NCBI GenBank assembly: GCA_965365655.1
Contig: CBDUCN010000040.1
Span: 1 to 23,309 of the forward strand
Source of the DNA: JBFHNV01 sp965365655
Lineage (GTDB): Bacteria > Pseudomonadota > Gammaproteobacteria > HK1
Length of the DNA stretch: 23,309 bases
Reading direction: 5' to 3'
Below, piece by piece: positions 1-7,419 of this stretch. Under the pieces are notes generated by a model. The model saw nothing but the letters and a program-made list of their open reading frames with translations. It had not been told where the DNA came from and searched no databases. The translations under genes were made by a program, and so were the position numbers. The stretch's first letter is position 1. The number at the start of each line of letters is the position of its first letter.

Positions 1-506
1 GCCATCGTGTGCTCCACGCTGTAGGGGTGCTCCTCGAGCGTCGCGGCGTCCCACTCGCTGCGCGGCGTCTCGAAGAAGTTGCCGCCGTACACGTGCAGCG
101 CCGCGGTGAGCCGCTCGAGCGGGTTCCTCACCGAGTGGATCACCTTCTCGCCGAGCGGCACCGCGTCGCCGGTCTCCAGCGTCTTCATGCGCTGCTTCAC
201 GAGCGTGCCGTCGCCGCGCGACCAGAACGTGTTGTCCTCCTGGCCGCCGTAGATGCCGATCACGGCCCACATGCGGTGGTCGTGCGGGTGCAGGTCCATT
301 CCGGGCCCCCACACCAGGTTCAGGATCGTGAGGTCGTGCGCCTTGTACAGCGTGTGCACGCCGGCCAGCTCCGGCTCGCCGAGGTCGGCGAGGATCGACG
401 CCGGGTCGGACACCGCACGCGCGACCACCTCGCGCACCGCCGCCTGCGGGTCTGCCTCGGCCAGCGCGCCCCGGCAGCTCTCGATGAATCGCCCGGCCTC
501 GAACAT
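1..506 (-). CDS. Cysteine-dioxygenase-like cupin (3' end outside window)
   Basis: I translated this frame by hand because it runs off the left edge. It starts at ATG 506-504, preceded by GAGGAG seven bases upstream, and gives 168 complete codons without a stop. The protein is a small single-domain cupin. A motif near residues 73-77 (HPHDH) followed by a strand (MWAVIGIYGG) supplies the first metal histidines, probably H75 and H77, and H124 in GEKVIHSVRNP is the expected third ligand. This three-His arrangement is that of the cysteine-dioxygenase-like group of predicted metal-dependent double-stranded beta-helix proteins, cytosolic Fe(II) enzymes that oxidise thiols to sulfinates. The substrate cannot be read from the sequence. 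It is divergent from a TauD-type dioxygenase. Family members are about 190-200 residues long, so only a short C-terminal piece is missing. The cupin fold is well supported; thiol dioxygenase activity is inference. Confidence 0.8.
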   Translation of the reverse strand, partial: MFEAGRFIESCRGALAEADPQAAVREVVARAVSDPASILADLGEPELAGVHTLYKAHDLTILNLVWGPGMDLHPHDHRMWAVIGIYGGQEDNTFWSRGDGTLVKQRMKTLETGDAVPLGEKVIHSVRNPLERLTAALHVYGGNFFETPRSEWDAATLEEHPYSVEHTM

Positions 507-834
507 GTCGCCGCTCCTCGTCGTCGCACCCGGCCTGCAGCATAGCCGATGCGCGGAGCGGACTCCTGCGCCCGCCGCAGCGCGCGCCCGTGCGCACCGC
601 CGGCGAGCCGTCGAAGGACGCGACCTCCCCGACGGTCCGCGCCCGGCACGTCGACGCGCCGGCACCGCACGGGCACGCGAGCGCCCGTCTCGCGGAGCAC
701 GCCGGTGCCGTCCCGACGGCGGCGGGGGCCTGCGCGGCGCGTTGCACTGCGGCACGGCCGCGCCGGTTTCGCCGTCGGCCGTGGCGCGCGGTACATTTCC
801 GGCATCCCGAGACCAGCCCGCGCGGAGCCGGCAC
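507..834. other. Divergent intergenic region, 328 bp
   Basis: This gap separates the minus-strand cupin from the plus-strand dioxygenase and must carry both promoters. I see no convincing small gene or structured RNA. On the minus strand TATGCT (544-539) sits about 26 bases before a plausible transcript start for the cupin, without a recognisable -35 box. On the plus strand TACATT (792-797) is the only AT-rich hexamer near the dioxygenase and is preceded by only a weak TTCGCC. An 8-bp inverted pair CGGCACCG/CGGTGCCG lies in the middle, but such pairs are frequent in DNA this GC-rich. Confidence 0.4.
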
Positions 835-1707
835 ATGCAGATCGACCCCTTCGACGGCCCGCTGGGCGCCCGTGTCACCGGGCTGGCCGTCGGCGAGGGG
901 CTGGCCGCCGCGCAGCGCGCCGCGCTTCGCGACGCGATCGACCGCCACGCGGTGCTGGTGCTCCCGGAGCAGGACATCGACGACGATGCGCAGGTCGCGT
1001 TCAGCGAGGGCTTCGGCGCGCTCGAGACGCCGCTGGACTTCGACCAGTACGCGGGCGTGCACCGGCTGGTGACGCGGCTCGCGAACGTCGACGGCGACGA
1101 TCGCGTGATGGAACCGGACAGCCGCCACGCGACCTACATGAAGGGCAACCAGCTCTGGCACACCGACAGCTCGTTCAAGCCGGTGCCCGCGAAGTATTCG
1201 ATCCTGCACGCGCGCGAGGTGCCGCCGCACGGCGGTGACACCGAGTTCGCGGACTGCCGCGACGCGTACGACCAGTGGCTGCGCGACGCACGAACGCCGC
1301 GGGCCGACGAGCTCGCGTCGCTGGTGTGCGAGCACAGCATCGTGTGGTCGCGCAGCCTGATCATCGGCGACTTCTTCACCGACGAGGAGAAGGCGAAGCT
1401 GCCGGCGGTGCCGCAGCGCCTGGTCCGCGTGCACCCGGCCTCCGGGCGCGCGAGCTTCTACGCGGGTTCGCACTGCGCGCGCGTCGTCGGCTGGCCCGAG
1501 GAGCGCGGGCGCGCGCTGATCGACGCGATCAACGCGCTGTGCACCGCACCCGAGCGCACCTGGGTCCATCGCTGGCGGCGCCACGACCTGGTGATCTGGG
1601 ACAACCGCTGCGTGCAGCACCGCGGCCGTCCCCACGACCCGCGCGCGCGCCGGGTCATGCACCGCACCACGGTGCGCGGCGACGGGTCCAGCATGGACGG
1701 CTATTGA
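835..1707 (+). CDS. TauD/TfdA-family Fe(II)/2-oxoglutarate dioxygenase
   Basis: This 290-residue protein has the usual length and layout of TauD/TfdA dioxygenases, which couple oxidative decarboxylation of 2-oxoglutarate to hydroxylation of a substrate, often releasing sulfite or cleaving an ether. The iron facial triad is visible: H109 and D111 in WHTDSSF and H262 in WDNRCVQHRG. R273, eleven residues after the distal His as in TauD, should bind the 2-oxoglutarate carboxylate, and R277 follows in MHRTTVRG. ATG 835 was chosen because GGAG lies seven bases upstream and the domain begins at once (FDGPLGARVTG); the open frame extends further upstream but without similarity. Ten bases separate it from the sulfurtransferase, whose ribosome-binding site overlaps this stop codon. 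Cytosolic. Substrate unknown: alkylsulfonates, 2,4-D-like ethers and others are possible. Confidence 0.93.
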   Translation: MQIDPFDGPLGARVTGLAVGEGLAAAQRAALRDAIDRHAVLVLPEQDIDDDAQVAFSEGFGALETPLDFDQYAGVHRLVTRLANVDGDDRVMEPDSRHATYMKGNQLWHTDSSFKPVPAKYSILHAREVPPHGGDTEFADCRDAYDQWLRDARTPRADELASLVCEHSIVWSRSLIIGDFFTDEEKAKLPAVPQRLVRVHPASGRASFYAGSHCARVVGWPEERGRALIDAINALCTAPERTWVHRWRRHDLVIWDNRCVQHRGRPHDPRARRVMHRTTVRGDGSSMDGY

Positions 1708-1717
1708 GGACGCGATC

Positions 1718-2605
1718 ATGAGCGGCGACGGCGCGACGGACGACACGCTGGTCAGCACCGAGTGGCTGGCCGCGCACCTGGACGACCCGGACCTCCGGCT
1801 GTACGAGTGCACCTTCCATCTGCGCTACCGCCCCGAGGGCGACGACGCGCCCTACGACGTCGAGAGCGGCCACGCGGAGTACCTCGAGGGTCACCTGCCG
1901 GGCGCCGCATTCATCGACCAGCAGCGCGAGCTGTCCGACAACTCGAGCCCGCCGCACCTTCGCTTCACGCTGCCGCCGCTCGACGTCCTCGCGGGCGCGT
2001 TCGCGGCGCTGGGCGTCGGCGACGGGACACGGGTGGTGCTCTACGGCCGCGGCAAGCCGCAGGTCGCGACCCGCGTGTGGTGGCTGCTGCGCGCGGTGGG
2101 CTTCGACCGCGCCGCGGTGCTCGACGGCGGCTTCGAGAAGTGGCAGCGCGAGAGCCGGGCGCTCGAAAGCGGCGAGCACCGCCATCCGCCCGCGGTGCTG
2201 ACGGCGCGGCCTCGCCCGGAGCTGTTCGTGTCCAGGGACGCGGTGCGCGATGCGATCGGCGACGCGTCCGTGACCACCATCAACGCGCTGGCCGAGGACC
2301 TGCACCGCGGCGAGAACGCGCGCTACGGCCGGCCCGGGCGCATCCCCGGCAGCGTCAACGTGCCGGCGGCGGCGCTCGTCGACGACGCGAGCAACACCTT
2401 CGTGGATGACGCGCGCGCGGCGGCGCTGTTCGCGGACGCGGGCGCCGACCCGGAAGGCCGCACGCTGCTCTACTGCGGCGGCGGCATCGCGGCGACCCTG
2501 GACGCGTTCGTGCTGCATCGGCTCGGCCACCGCCGCCTCGCGGTCTACGACGCGTCGATGAGCGAGTGGGCGCGCGACCCGTCGCTGCCCGTCGAGAGCG
2601 GCTGA
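1718..2605 (+). CDS. Two-domain sulfurtransferase (thiosulfate/3-mercaptopyruvate type)
   Basis: This 295-residue protein has two rhodanese domains in tandem, the size of thiosulfate and 3-mercaptopyruvate sulfurtransferases. The inactive N-terminal domain runs from about residue 10 to 145 (STEWLAAHLDD, GHLPGAAFID, VLDGGFEKW). The catalytic domain runs from about 170 to 290 and carries GRIPGSVNVP and the active-site loop CGGGIAA with the persulfide cysteine C253. That loop is nearer the CG(S/G)G(V/I)xA pattern of mercaptopyruvate sulfurtransferases than the CRxGxxR loop of thiosulfate-specific rhodaneses, so a mercaptopyruvate-type donor is slightly favoured. GAGGA overlapping the upstream stop, seven bases before ATG 1718, suggests translational coupling with the dioxygenase. 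The usual CxxEYxG strand of the second domain is replaced by NALAEDLHRG, a family variant. Confidence 0.92.
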   Translation: MSGDGATDDTLVSTEWLAAHLDDPDLRLYECTFHLRYRPEGDDAPYDVESGHAEYLEGHLPGAAFIDQQRELSDNSSPPHLRFTLPPLDVLAGAFAALGVGDGTRVVLYGRGKPQVATRVWWLLRAVGFDRAAVLDGGFEKWQRESRALESGEHRHPPAVLTARPRPELFVSRDAVRDAIGDASVTTINALAEDLHRGENARYGRPGRIPGSVNVPAAALVDDASNTFVDDARAAALFADAGADPEGRTLLYCGGGIAATLDAFVLHRLGHRRLAVYDASMSEWARDPSLPVESG

Positions 2606-2700
2606 ACGGCGCGGCCCGCGGCATGACCCGGTCGACCGAAGTGCGTTCGCCGCACCGCCTCGCGCCGCCGCTGTTCGGTCCCGCGGCGCATCCCGCCGCG

Positions 2701-4248
2701 ATGCGGATGGCGCGCGTTCGCGCGACGCGGCCGGCGCGCGTTCGCGCGGCGCGGCGGCGCGTGCACGCGGCGCTGCTCGCCGGCGGCGCGGCCATGCTCC
2801 TCGGCGCCGGCCCGCGCGCGCCGCTGGCCGAGGAGAGCGTGGTGGACTCGCTGCTGGAGCCCGCGCTCGGCGACCTGGACGCGATGGTCGAGCGTCGCCG
2901 CATCCGCGCGCTGGTGCCCTACAGCCGCACGTTCTATTTCCTCGACGGTCCGCAGCCCCGAGGTCTCGCGTACGAGATGCTGACCGCGTTCGAGCGCCAC
3001 CTGAACAAGACCCTGAAGACCGGCCGGGTGAAGGTGCGGGTGACCAGCGTTCCGGTGCGCCGGGACCAGCTCATTCCGTACCTGGAGCAGGGCCGCGGCG
3101 ACATCGTGGTCGGCAACCTCACCGTCACGCCGCGGCGCCTGGAGCGGGTGGACTTCTGCAACCCCGTCCTCAGCAACGTGTCGGAGATCCTGGTCACCGG
3201 GCCGGGTGTGACGGCGCCCGATTCCGTGCAGGGGCTGTCCGGCATGACCGTGCACGTGCGCGAGTCGAGCAGCTACTACGCGAGCCTGGTGCGCCTGAAC
3301 CGGGATCTCGAGCGCGCCGGGCGCGCGCCGGTGAAGCTGCGCATCGCCGACGAGCGCCTCGAGGACGAGGACCTGATGGAGATGGCCAACGCCGGGCTCG
3401 TCCCGGCGCTGATCGTCGACAGCCACAAGGCGGCGCTGTGGGCGGAAGTGCTGCCGGACGTGAGCATGCACCCCGAGATCGCGGTGCGCGAGCGCGGTCA
3501 GATCGCGTGGGCGATCCGCCACGGCAGCCCGAAGCTGAAAGCCGCGGTGAACGCGTTCATGAAGGAGCACAAGGAGGGCACGCTGGTCGGCAACGTGCTG
3601 CTCGCGCGCTACCTCGAGGACAACCGCTGGGTGCGCAACCCGTTGAGCGAGAGCGAGCGCGGGCGCTTCGCCGCGGTGCTCGAGATCTTCAAACGCTACG
3701 CCGACCGCTACGGGTTCGACCACCTGCTGATCGCGGCGCTGGGCTACCAGGAATCGCGCCTCGACCAGTCCAGGCGCAGCCCCGACGGCGCGGTGGGCGT
3801 GATGCAGATCCTGCCGAGCACCGCGGCCGACAGGAACGTGGCGGTCGCGGGCATCGACCAGGTGGAGAACAACATCCACGCCGGGGTGAAGTACCTGCGC
3901 TTCCTGGCGGACCGCTACTTCGACGATCCGGCCATCGACGATCTGAACCGCGCGCTGTTCGCGTTCGCCGCGTACAACGCAGGCCCGCGCAAGGTCGCGA
4001 GCCTGCGCAAGCGCGCGGCTGAGCGCAATCTGGACCCGGACGTGTGGTTCGGCAACGTGGAGATGGTCGCCGCGCGCGTGATCGGGCGCGAGACCGTCAC
4101 CTACGTCAGCAACATCTACAAGTACTACGCGGCCTACCGCCTCGCCGCGGAGCGTCTGCGCGAGAAGGAGGAGGCGGCGACGGTGGACGGCGACGCGCGT
4201 CATCGCCCGCTGAACCCGATGCGCGCGCCGGCGGCGGGCGCGCAGTGA
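2701..4248 (+). CDS. MltF-like lytic transglycosylase (SBP_bac_3 plus SLT domains)
   Basis: The 515-residue protein combines a periplasmic solute-binding-type domain (about residues 55-285, with YLEQGRGDIVVGNLTVT and ERVDFCNPV) and a soluble lytic transglycosylase domain (about 315-450). It cleaves the MurNAc-GlcNAc bond of peptidoglycan, forming 1,6-anhydro ends. The catalytic glutamate is E351 in GYQESRLDQ, followed by SPDGAVGVMQILPSTA and AAYNAGP, hallmarks of goose-type lysozyme folds. Order and length match MltF of E. coli, in which the first domain binds muropeptides and regulates activity. The N-terminus has Arg-rich stretches followed by a hydrophobic segment (AALLAGGAAMLLGAG), consistent with export. 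ATG 2701 gives the most sensible signal region; ATG 2623 would add 26 residues and neither has a strong ribosome-binding site. Its stop overlaps the ligase-like start by four bases. Confidence 0.9.
   Translation: MRMARVRATRPARVRAARRRVHAALLAGGAAMLLGAGPRAPLAEESVVDSLLEPALGDLDAMVERRRIRALVPYSRTFYFLDGPQPRGLAYEMLTAFERHLNKTLKTGRVKVRVTSVPVRRDQLIPYLEQGRGDIVVGNLTVTPRRLERVDFCNPVLSNVSEILVTGPGVTAPDSVQGLSGMTVHVRESSSYYASLVRLNRDLERAGRAPVKLRIADERLEDEDLMEMANAGLVPALIVDSHKAALWAEVLPDVSMHPEIAVRERGQIAWAIRHGSPKLKAAVNAFMKEHKEGTLVGNVLLARYLEDNRWVRNPLSESERGRFAAVLEIFKRYADRYGFDHLLIAALGYQESRLDQSRRSPDGAVGVMQILPSTAADRNVAVAGIDQVENNIHAGVKYLRFLADRYFDDPAIDDLNRALFAFAAYNAGPRKVASLRKRAAERNLDPDVWFGNVEMVAARVIGRETVTYVSNIYKYYAAYRLAAERLREKEEAATVDGDARHRPLNPMRAPAAGAQ
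2709..2756 (+). repeat. 24-bp imperfect tandem duplication in the signal region
   Basis: Two adjacent 24-base units (2709-2732 and 2733-2756) are identical except at two positions. Each begins GGCGCGCGTTCGCGCG. Being a multiple of three, the duplication keeps frame and doubles the peptide ARVRATRP/ARVRAARR, lengthening the basic n-region of the transglycosylase signal sequence. Confidence 0.85.
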
Positions 4249-5276
4249 GCGAGGTGCCGCGCACGCGTTCGCCCGTCACGGTGATCCTGGGCGATCCGCG
4301 GCTCCCGGACGACAGCAAGCCGGGCGGACGCTTCACCGAGGACGACCTCGACCAGGTGCGGCGCCTGAAGGCCGCGCTCGGCGAGATCGAGAGCGGGCGC
4401 GGCGAGCGCTTCGAGTACCTCGACGATCACGACGCGCTGATCGCCGCGCTCGCGGCGCGCCCTCCCGCGTTCGCGCTCAACTTCTGCGACACGGGCTTTC
4501 GCAACGACGCGCGCCGCGAGCTGCACGTGCCGGCGCTGCTCGAGCTGCTGGGGATCCCTTACAGCGGCAGCGGCCCGGTGGCGCTGGGACTGTGCTACGA
4601 CAAGTCGCTGGTGCGCGCCGCGGCCGCCGCGTGCGGCGTGCCGGTGCCCCGCGAGCTGTTCCTCGCGGCCGGCGAGCCGCTGCCCGACGTCCCGTACCCG
4701 GCGTTCGTCAAGCCCAACCGCGGCGACGGCAGCCTAGGCATCACGGAGACGTCGCTGGTGCACGATCGCGCGCAGGCCGAGGCCACGGTCGCGCGCCTGC
4801 GCGCGGAGCTGCCGGGCGTGGACCTGCTGGTGCAGGAGTTCCTGAGCGGCGACGAGTACGGCCTCGGCCTCGTCGGCAACCCGGGCCACGGCTTCGCGGA
4901 GCTGCCGATGCTGGAGGTGGACTACGACGCGCTGGACCCGGCGCTGCCGCGGCTGCTCAGCTACGGCTCGAAGGTGGACCCGGAGTCGCCGTACTGGACC
5001 GACATCCGCTTTCGCGAGGCGCGCCTGGACGCGGCGACGCAGGCGACGGCGCGGCGCTGGTGCGCGGCGCTGTTCGATCGGCTGGGACTGCGCGACTACG
5101 CGCGTTTCGACTTCCGCGCCGATGCCGGGGGAACGCTCAAGCTGATGGAGGTGAATCCGAACCCGGCGTGGTGCTGGGACGGCAAGCTCGCGCACATGGG
5201 CGAGCTGGCGGGCCTGCGCCACAGCGGGGTGCTGGCGCTGATCCTCGATGCGGCGCGGTCGCGCTGCGGGCTCTGA
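4245..5276 (+). CDS. D-alanine-D-alanine-ligase-like ATP-grasp enzyme
   Basis: A 343-residue ATP-grasp protein. In order: a Rossmann-like N-domain beginning at VTVILGDPR; the DYDK-type motif GLCYDK (K120) after LLGIPYSGSGP; the ATP-binding AFVKPNRGDGSLGI (K156); VQEFLSGDEYGLGLVG; and the metal-binding DYARFDFRAD and MEVNPNP, with D289, E302 and N304 as Mg ligands. These match D-Ala-D-Ala ligase and related peptide ligases, which join an acyl-phosphate to an amine. The N-terminal sequence NFCDTGFRNDARRELHVP differs from the canonical E-G-x-x-G-E-D-G region of Ddl, so the substrate may not be D-Ala. GTG 4245 is taken as start because it forms a GTGA overlap with the transglycosylase stop, implying translational coupling. 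Cytosolic. The ligase family is secure; the product is not. Confidence 0.88.
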   Translation: MSEVPRTRSPVTVILGDPRLPDDSKPGGRFTEDDLDQVRRLKAALGEIESGRGERFEYLDDHDALIAALAARPPAFALNFCDTGFRNDARRELHVPALLELLGIPYSGSGPVALGLCYDKSLVRAAAAACGVPVPRELFLAAGEPLPDVPYPAFVKPNRGDGSLGITETSLVHDRAQAEATVARLRAELPGVDLLVQEFLSGDEYGLGLVGNPGHGFAELPMLEVDYDALDPALPRLLSYGSKVDPESPYWTDIRFREARLDAATQATARRWCAALFDRLGLRDYARFDFRADAGGTLKLMEVNPNPAWCWDGKLAHMGELAGLRHSGVLALILDAARSRCGL

Positions 5277-5306
5277 CGGCCGGTCCGCGCACGACGCGGG
5301 GCGGGC

Positions 5307-7373
5307 TCAGCCCGGCGCGGCGGGCGCCGGCAGGTCGCGCGGGATCTCCTCGTCCCACTCCCGCGCGAACACCACCGAGCCGTTCTCGCGGGCCTCCAGC
5401 GACGCGCGCACGCGGAACGCCGCGGGGCCGGCGGTGGTCAGCGTGCGCGCCGCGATCTCGATCCGCCAGCCGTCGCGCCGCATCCCGATCTGCTCGCTGA
5501 CCTCGGCCCGTGCGCTGCGCGGATCGTTCTCGCCGATCACGAAGCGCCGCTCCACCGTGTGCGACAGGTCCAGGTCGATGTCGTGCAGGCGCATCACCGA
5601 GCCCGACTCGAGGTCGCCGCCCTCGCTGTAGAGGCGGTAGACGCTCTCGTTGGTCACGAGGTCGCGCTCGATGCTGCGCTGGAAGTGCGGCGGCGCGAGG
5701 GGCGTGTGCCCGGAGCGGGTGGGCGCGGACTCCGGCGCCTGGAACGCGGGAAGCGCCGCGTCGGCCGCATCCTCGGGCCGCACGGGCAGCGTGAGCCGGC
5801 TGCCGCCCGTGTGCACGGCGAGCGTCACCGGCTCGGGCGCCGGCCACGCGATGGGCCAGTAGCCGGTGGAGACGGAGAGCCGCACCTGGTGCCCGGCGGG
5901 GAAGCGGTGCGCGATGTGGTTCAGCGCGACGCGCACCGTGAAGCGTTCACCGGGCGCGAGCGCTCGCGGCGCGTCGTGGCCGTCCCGGTGCGTGAGGTCG
6001 AGCAGGCCGTAGGTCACGCGCGTCGCGGCGCCGTCGGCGGCCACGTCGCTCAGTCGCACCGCCACCATCGCGAGCGGGCGGTCCGACACGAGGCTGAGCG
6101 TCGCGTGCGGCGCGCCGAGGATCTCCAGCGGCTCGTCCAGCGGCGCGCCGTCGAACACCAGCGAGCCGGCATCGTCCAGACGCTGGTCCAGCGGCGCCTC
6201 GCCGTCGGAGCCGAAATGGCACCACACGCCGCCGGCGAGGCCGGTGGTCTGCGGCGAGCTCACCGTGAGCACGCCGTCGGACGCCGGCCGCGCCGCGGCC
6301 AGCGCACCGCCGTCGGTGAGGTGCCAGCTGCGCGGCACGATGCGCGGCGACGGCCACGCGGCCTCCGCGACCCAGCGCCCCGGCCGTTCCGGGTAGAAGG
6401 TCTGCGGCGCGACCGCCTCCTGCATCCACACGCGAAGCCGCGGCTCGTCCATCACGCCCGTGTCGCGCCCCTTCAGCCAGTGGTCCCACCAGCGCAGCGC
6501 CTCCTGCAGGTAGCCGATCGCGGGTCCGGGCACGCCGTTGTGCGGAAAGGTGTGCGCCCACGGGCCGATCAGGCCCTTGCACCGATCTCCTAGCCCCTCC
6601 AGCAGCCGCGGCACGGCGTTCGAGTAGCCGTCCGCCCAGCCGCCGATCGCGTACACCGGGCAGCGGATCGCGTCGAAGTCCTCGCACACCGAGCCCTGGC
6701 GCCAGTAGTCGTCGCGATGCTGGTGCGCGAGCCACAGCGCCGGGAAGGGCCGGTCGGCCTCGAGGCGGCGCAGCCACGTCTCGCGCCAGCCGTCGCCGAC
6801 GATCAGCGGGTCCGGCGGCAGCGCGTTGCCGGCGAACAGCGCGGTGCCCCAGATCTGGTTCTCGTTGAGCAGGCAGCCGCCCATGTAGTGCGCGTCGTCG
6901 GCGTAGCGATCGTCGGCCGCGCACAGCGTGATGACGGCGCCCAGCTCCGGCGGCGCGAGCGCGGCGACCTGCAGCGCGTTGAACCCGCCCCACGAGATCC
7001 CGGTCATGCCCACCTTGCCGCTGCACCACGGCTGTGCGGCCAGCCAGCGGATCACCTGCACTGCGTCGGCCTGCTCCTGCGGCAGGTACTCGTCGAGCAG
7101 CTGGCCGTCGGAGTCGCCGGAGCCGCGCAGGTCGACGCGTGCGCACGCGTAGCCGTGGCCCGCGACGTAGTGGTGCATCGGCTCGTCGCGCGCGCGCATG
7201 AAGTCGCGCTTGCGGTACGGGATGTACTCGAGGATCGCCGGCACCGGCGCACGCTCGGCGCCTTCCGGCAGCCACAGCCGTGCGGCCAGGCGGCAGCCGT
7301 CCTGCATCGGGATGAACACGTTCTCGATCTCCCGCACCGCGTGCGGGAGGTCGTCGCGGATGCGGAACGTCAC
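5307..7373 (-). CDS. CocE/NonD-family serine hydrolase
   Basis: This 688-residue alpha/beta hydrolase belongs to the CocE/NonD (X-Pro dipeptidyl-peptidase-like) family, which cleaves esters or amides such as cocaine, beta-lactam side chains or N-terminal dipeptides. The triad is visible: S127 in MTGISWGGF, D248 in IGGWADGY and H274 in GPWAHTFPHNG. About residues 15-300 form the hydrolase domain, and from about 310 onward lies the C-terminal jelly-roll domain (LRVWMQE, HRFPAGHQVRLSVS). No signal peptide is apparent, so it is probably cytosolic. The start is GTG 7373; no in-frame alternative lies just upstream, and the next ATG is 22 codons in. It follows the 7420-8367 gene by 46 bases, probably in one operon, and converges on the ATP-grasp gene with only 30 bases between stops. 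Substrate unknown. Confidence 0.92.
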   Translation of the reverse strand: MTFRIRDDLPHAVREIENVFIPMQDGCRLAARLWLPEGAERAPVPAILEYIPYRKRDFMRARDEPMHHYVAGHGYACARVDLRGSGDSDGQLLDEYLPQEQADAVQVIRWLAAQPWCSGKVGMTGISWGGFNALQVAALAPPELGAVITLCAADDRYADDAHYMGGCLLNENQIWGTALFAGNALPPDPLIVGDGWRETWLRRLEADRPFPALWLAHQHRDDYWRQGSVCEDFDAIRCPVYAIGGWADGYSNAVPRLLEGLGDRCKGLIGPWAHTFPHNGVPGPAIGYLQEALRWWDHWLKGRDTGVMDEPRLRVWMQEAVAPQTFYPERPGRWVAEAAWPSPRIVPRSWHLTDGGALAAARPASDGVLTVSSPQTTGLAGGVWCHFGSDGEAPLDQRLDDAGSLVFDGAPLDEPLEILGAPHATLSLVSDRPLAMVAVRLSDVAADGAATRVTYGLLDLTHRDGHDAPRALAPGERFTVRVALNHIAHRFPAGHQVRLSVSTGYWPIAWPAPEPVTLAVHTGGSRLTLPVRPEDAADAALPAFQAPESAPTRSGHTPLAPPHFQRSIERDLVTNESVYRLYSEGGDLESGSVMRLHDIDLDLSHTVERRFVIGENDPRSARAEVSEQIGMRRDGWRIEIAARTLTTAGPAAFRVRASLEARENGSVVFAREWDEEIPRDLPAPAAPG

Positions 7374-7419
7374 CGCCGAGCGCCTGATGCCGACGGCGGG
7401 CGAGAGCGCGGCACCGCGC

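Noticed and set aside
5277..5306. CCGCG-CACGA-CGCGG stem between converging genes as bidirectional terminator
   Set aside because: Only five base pairs and no T-tract; such stems occur everywhere at this GC content.
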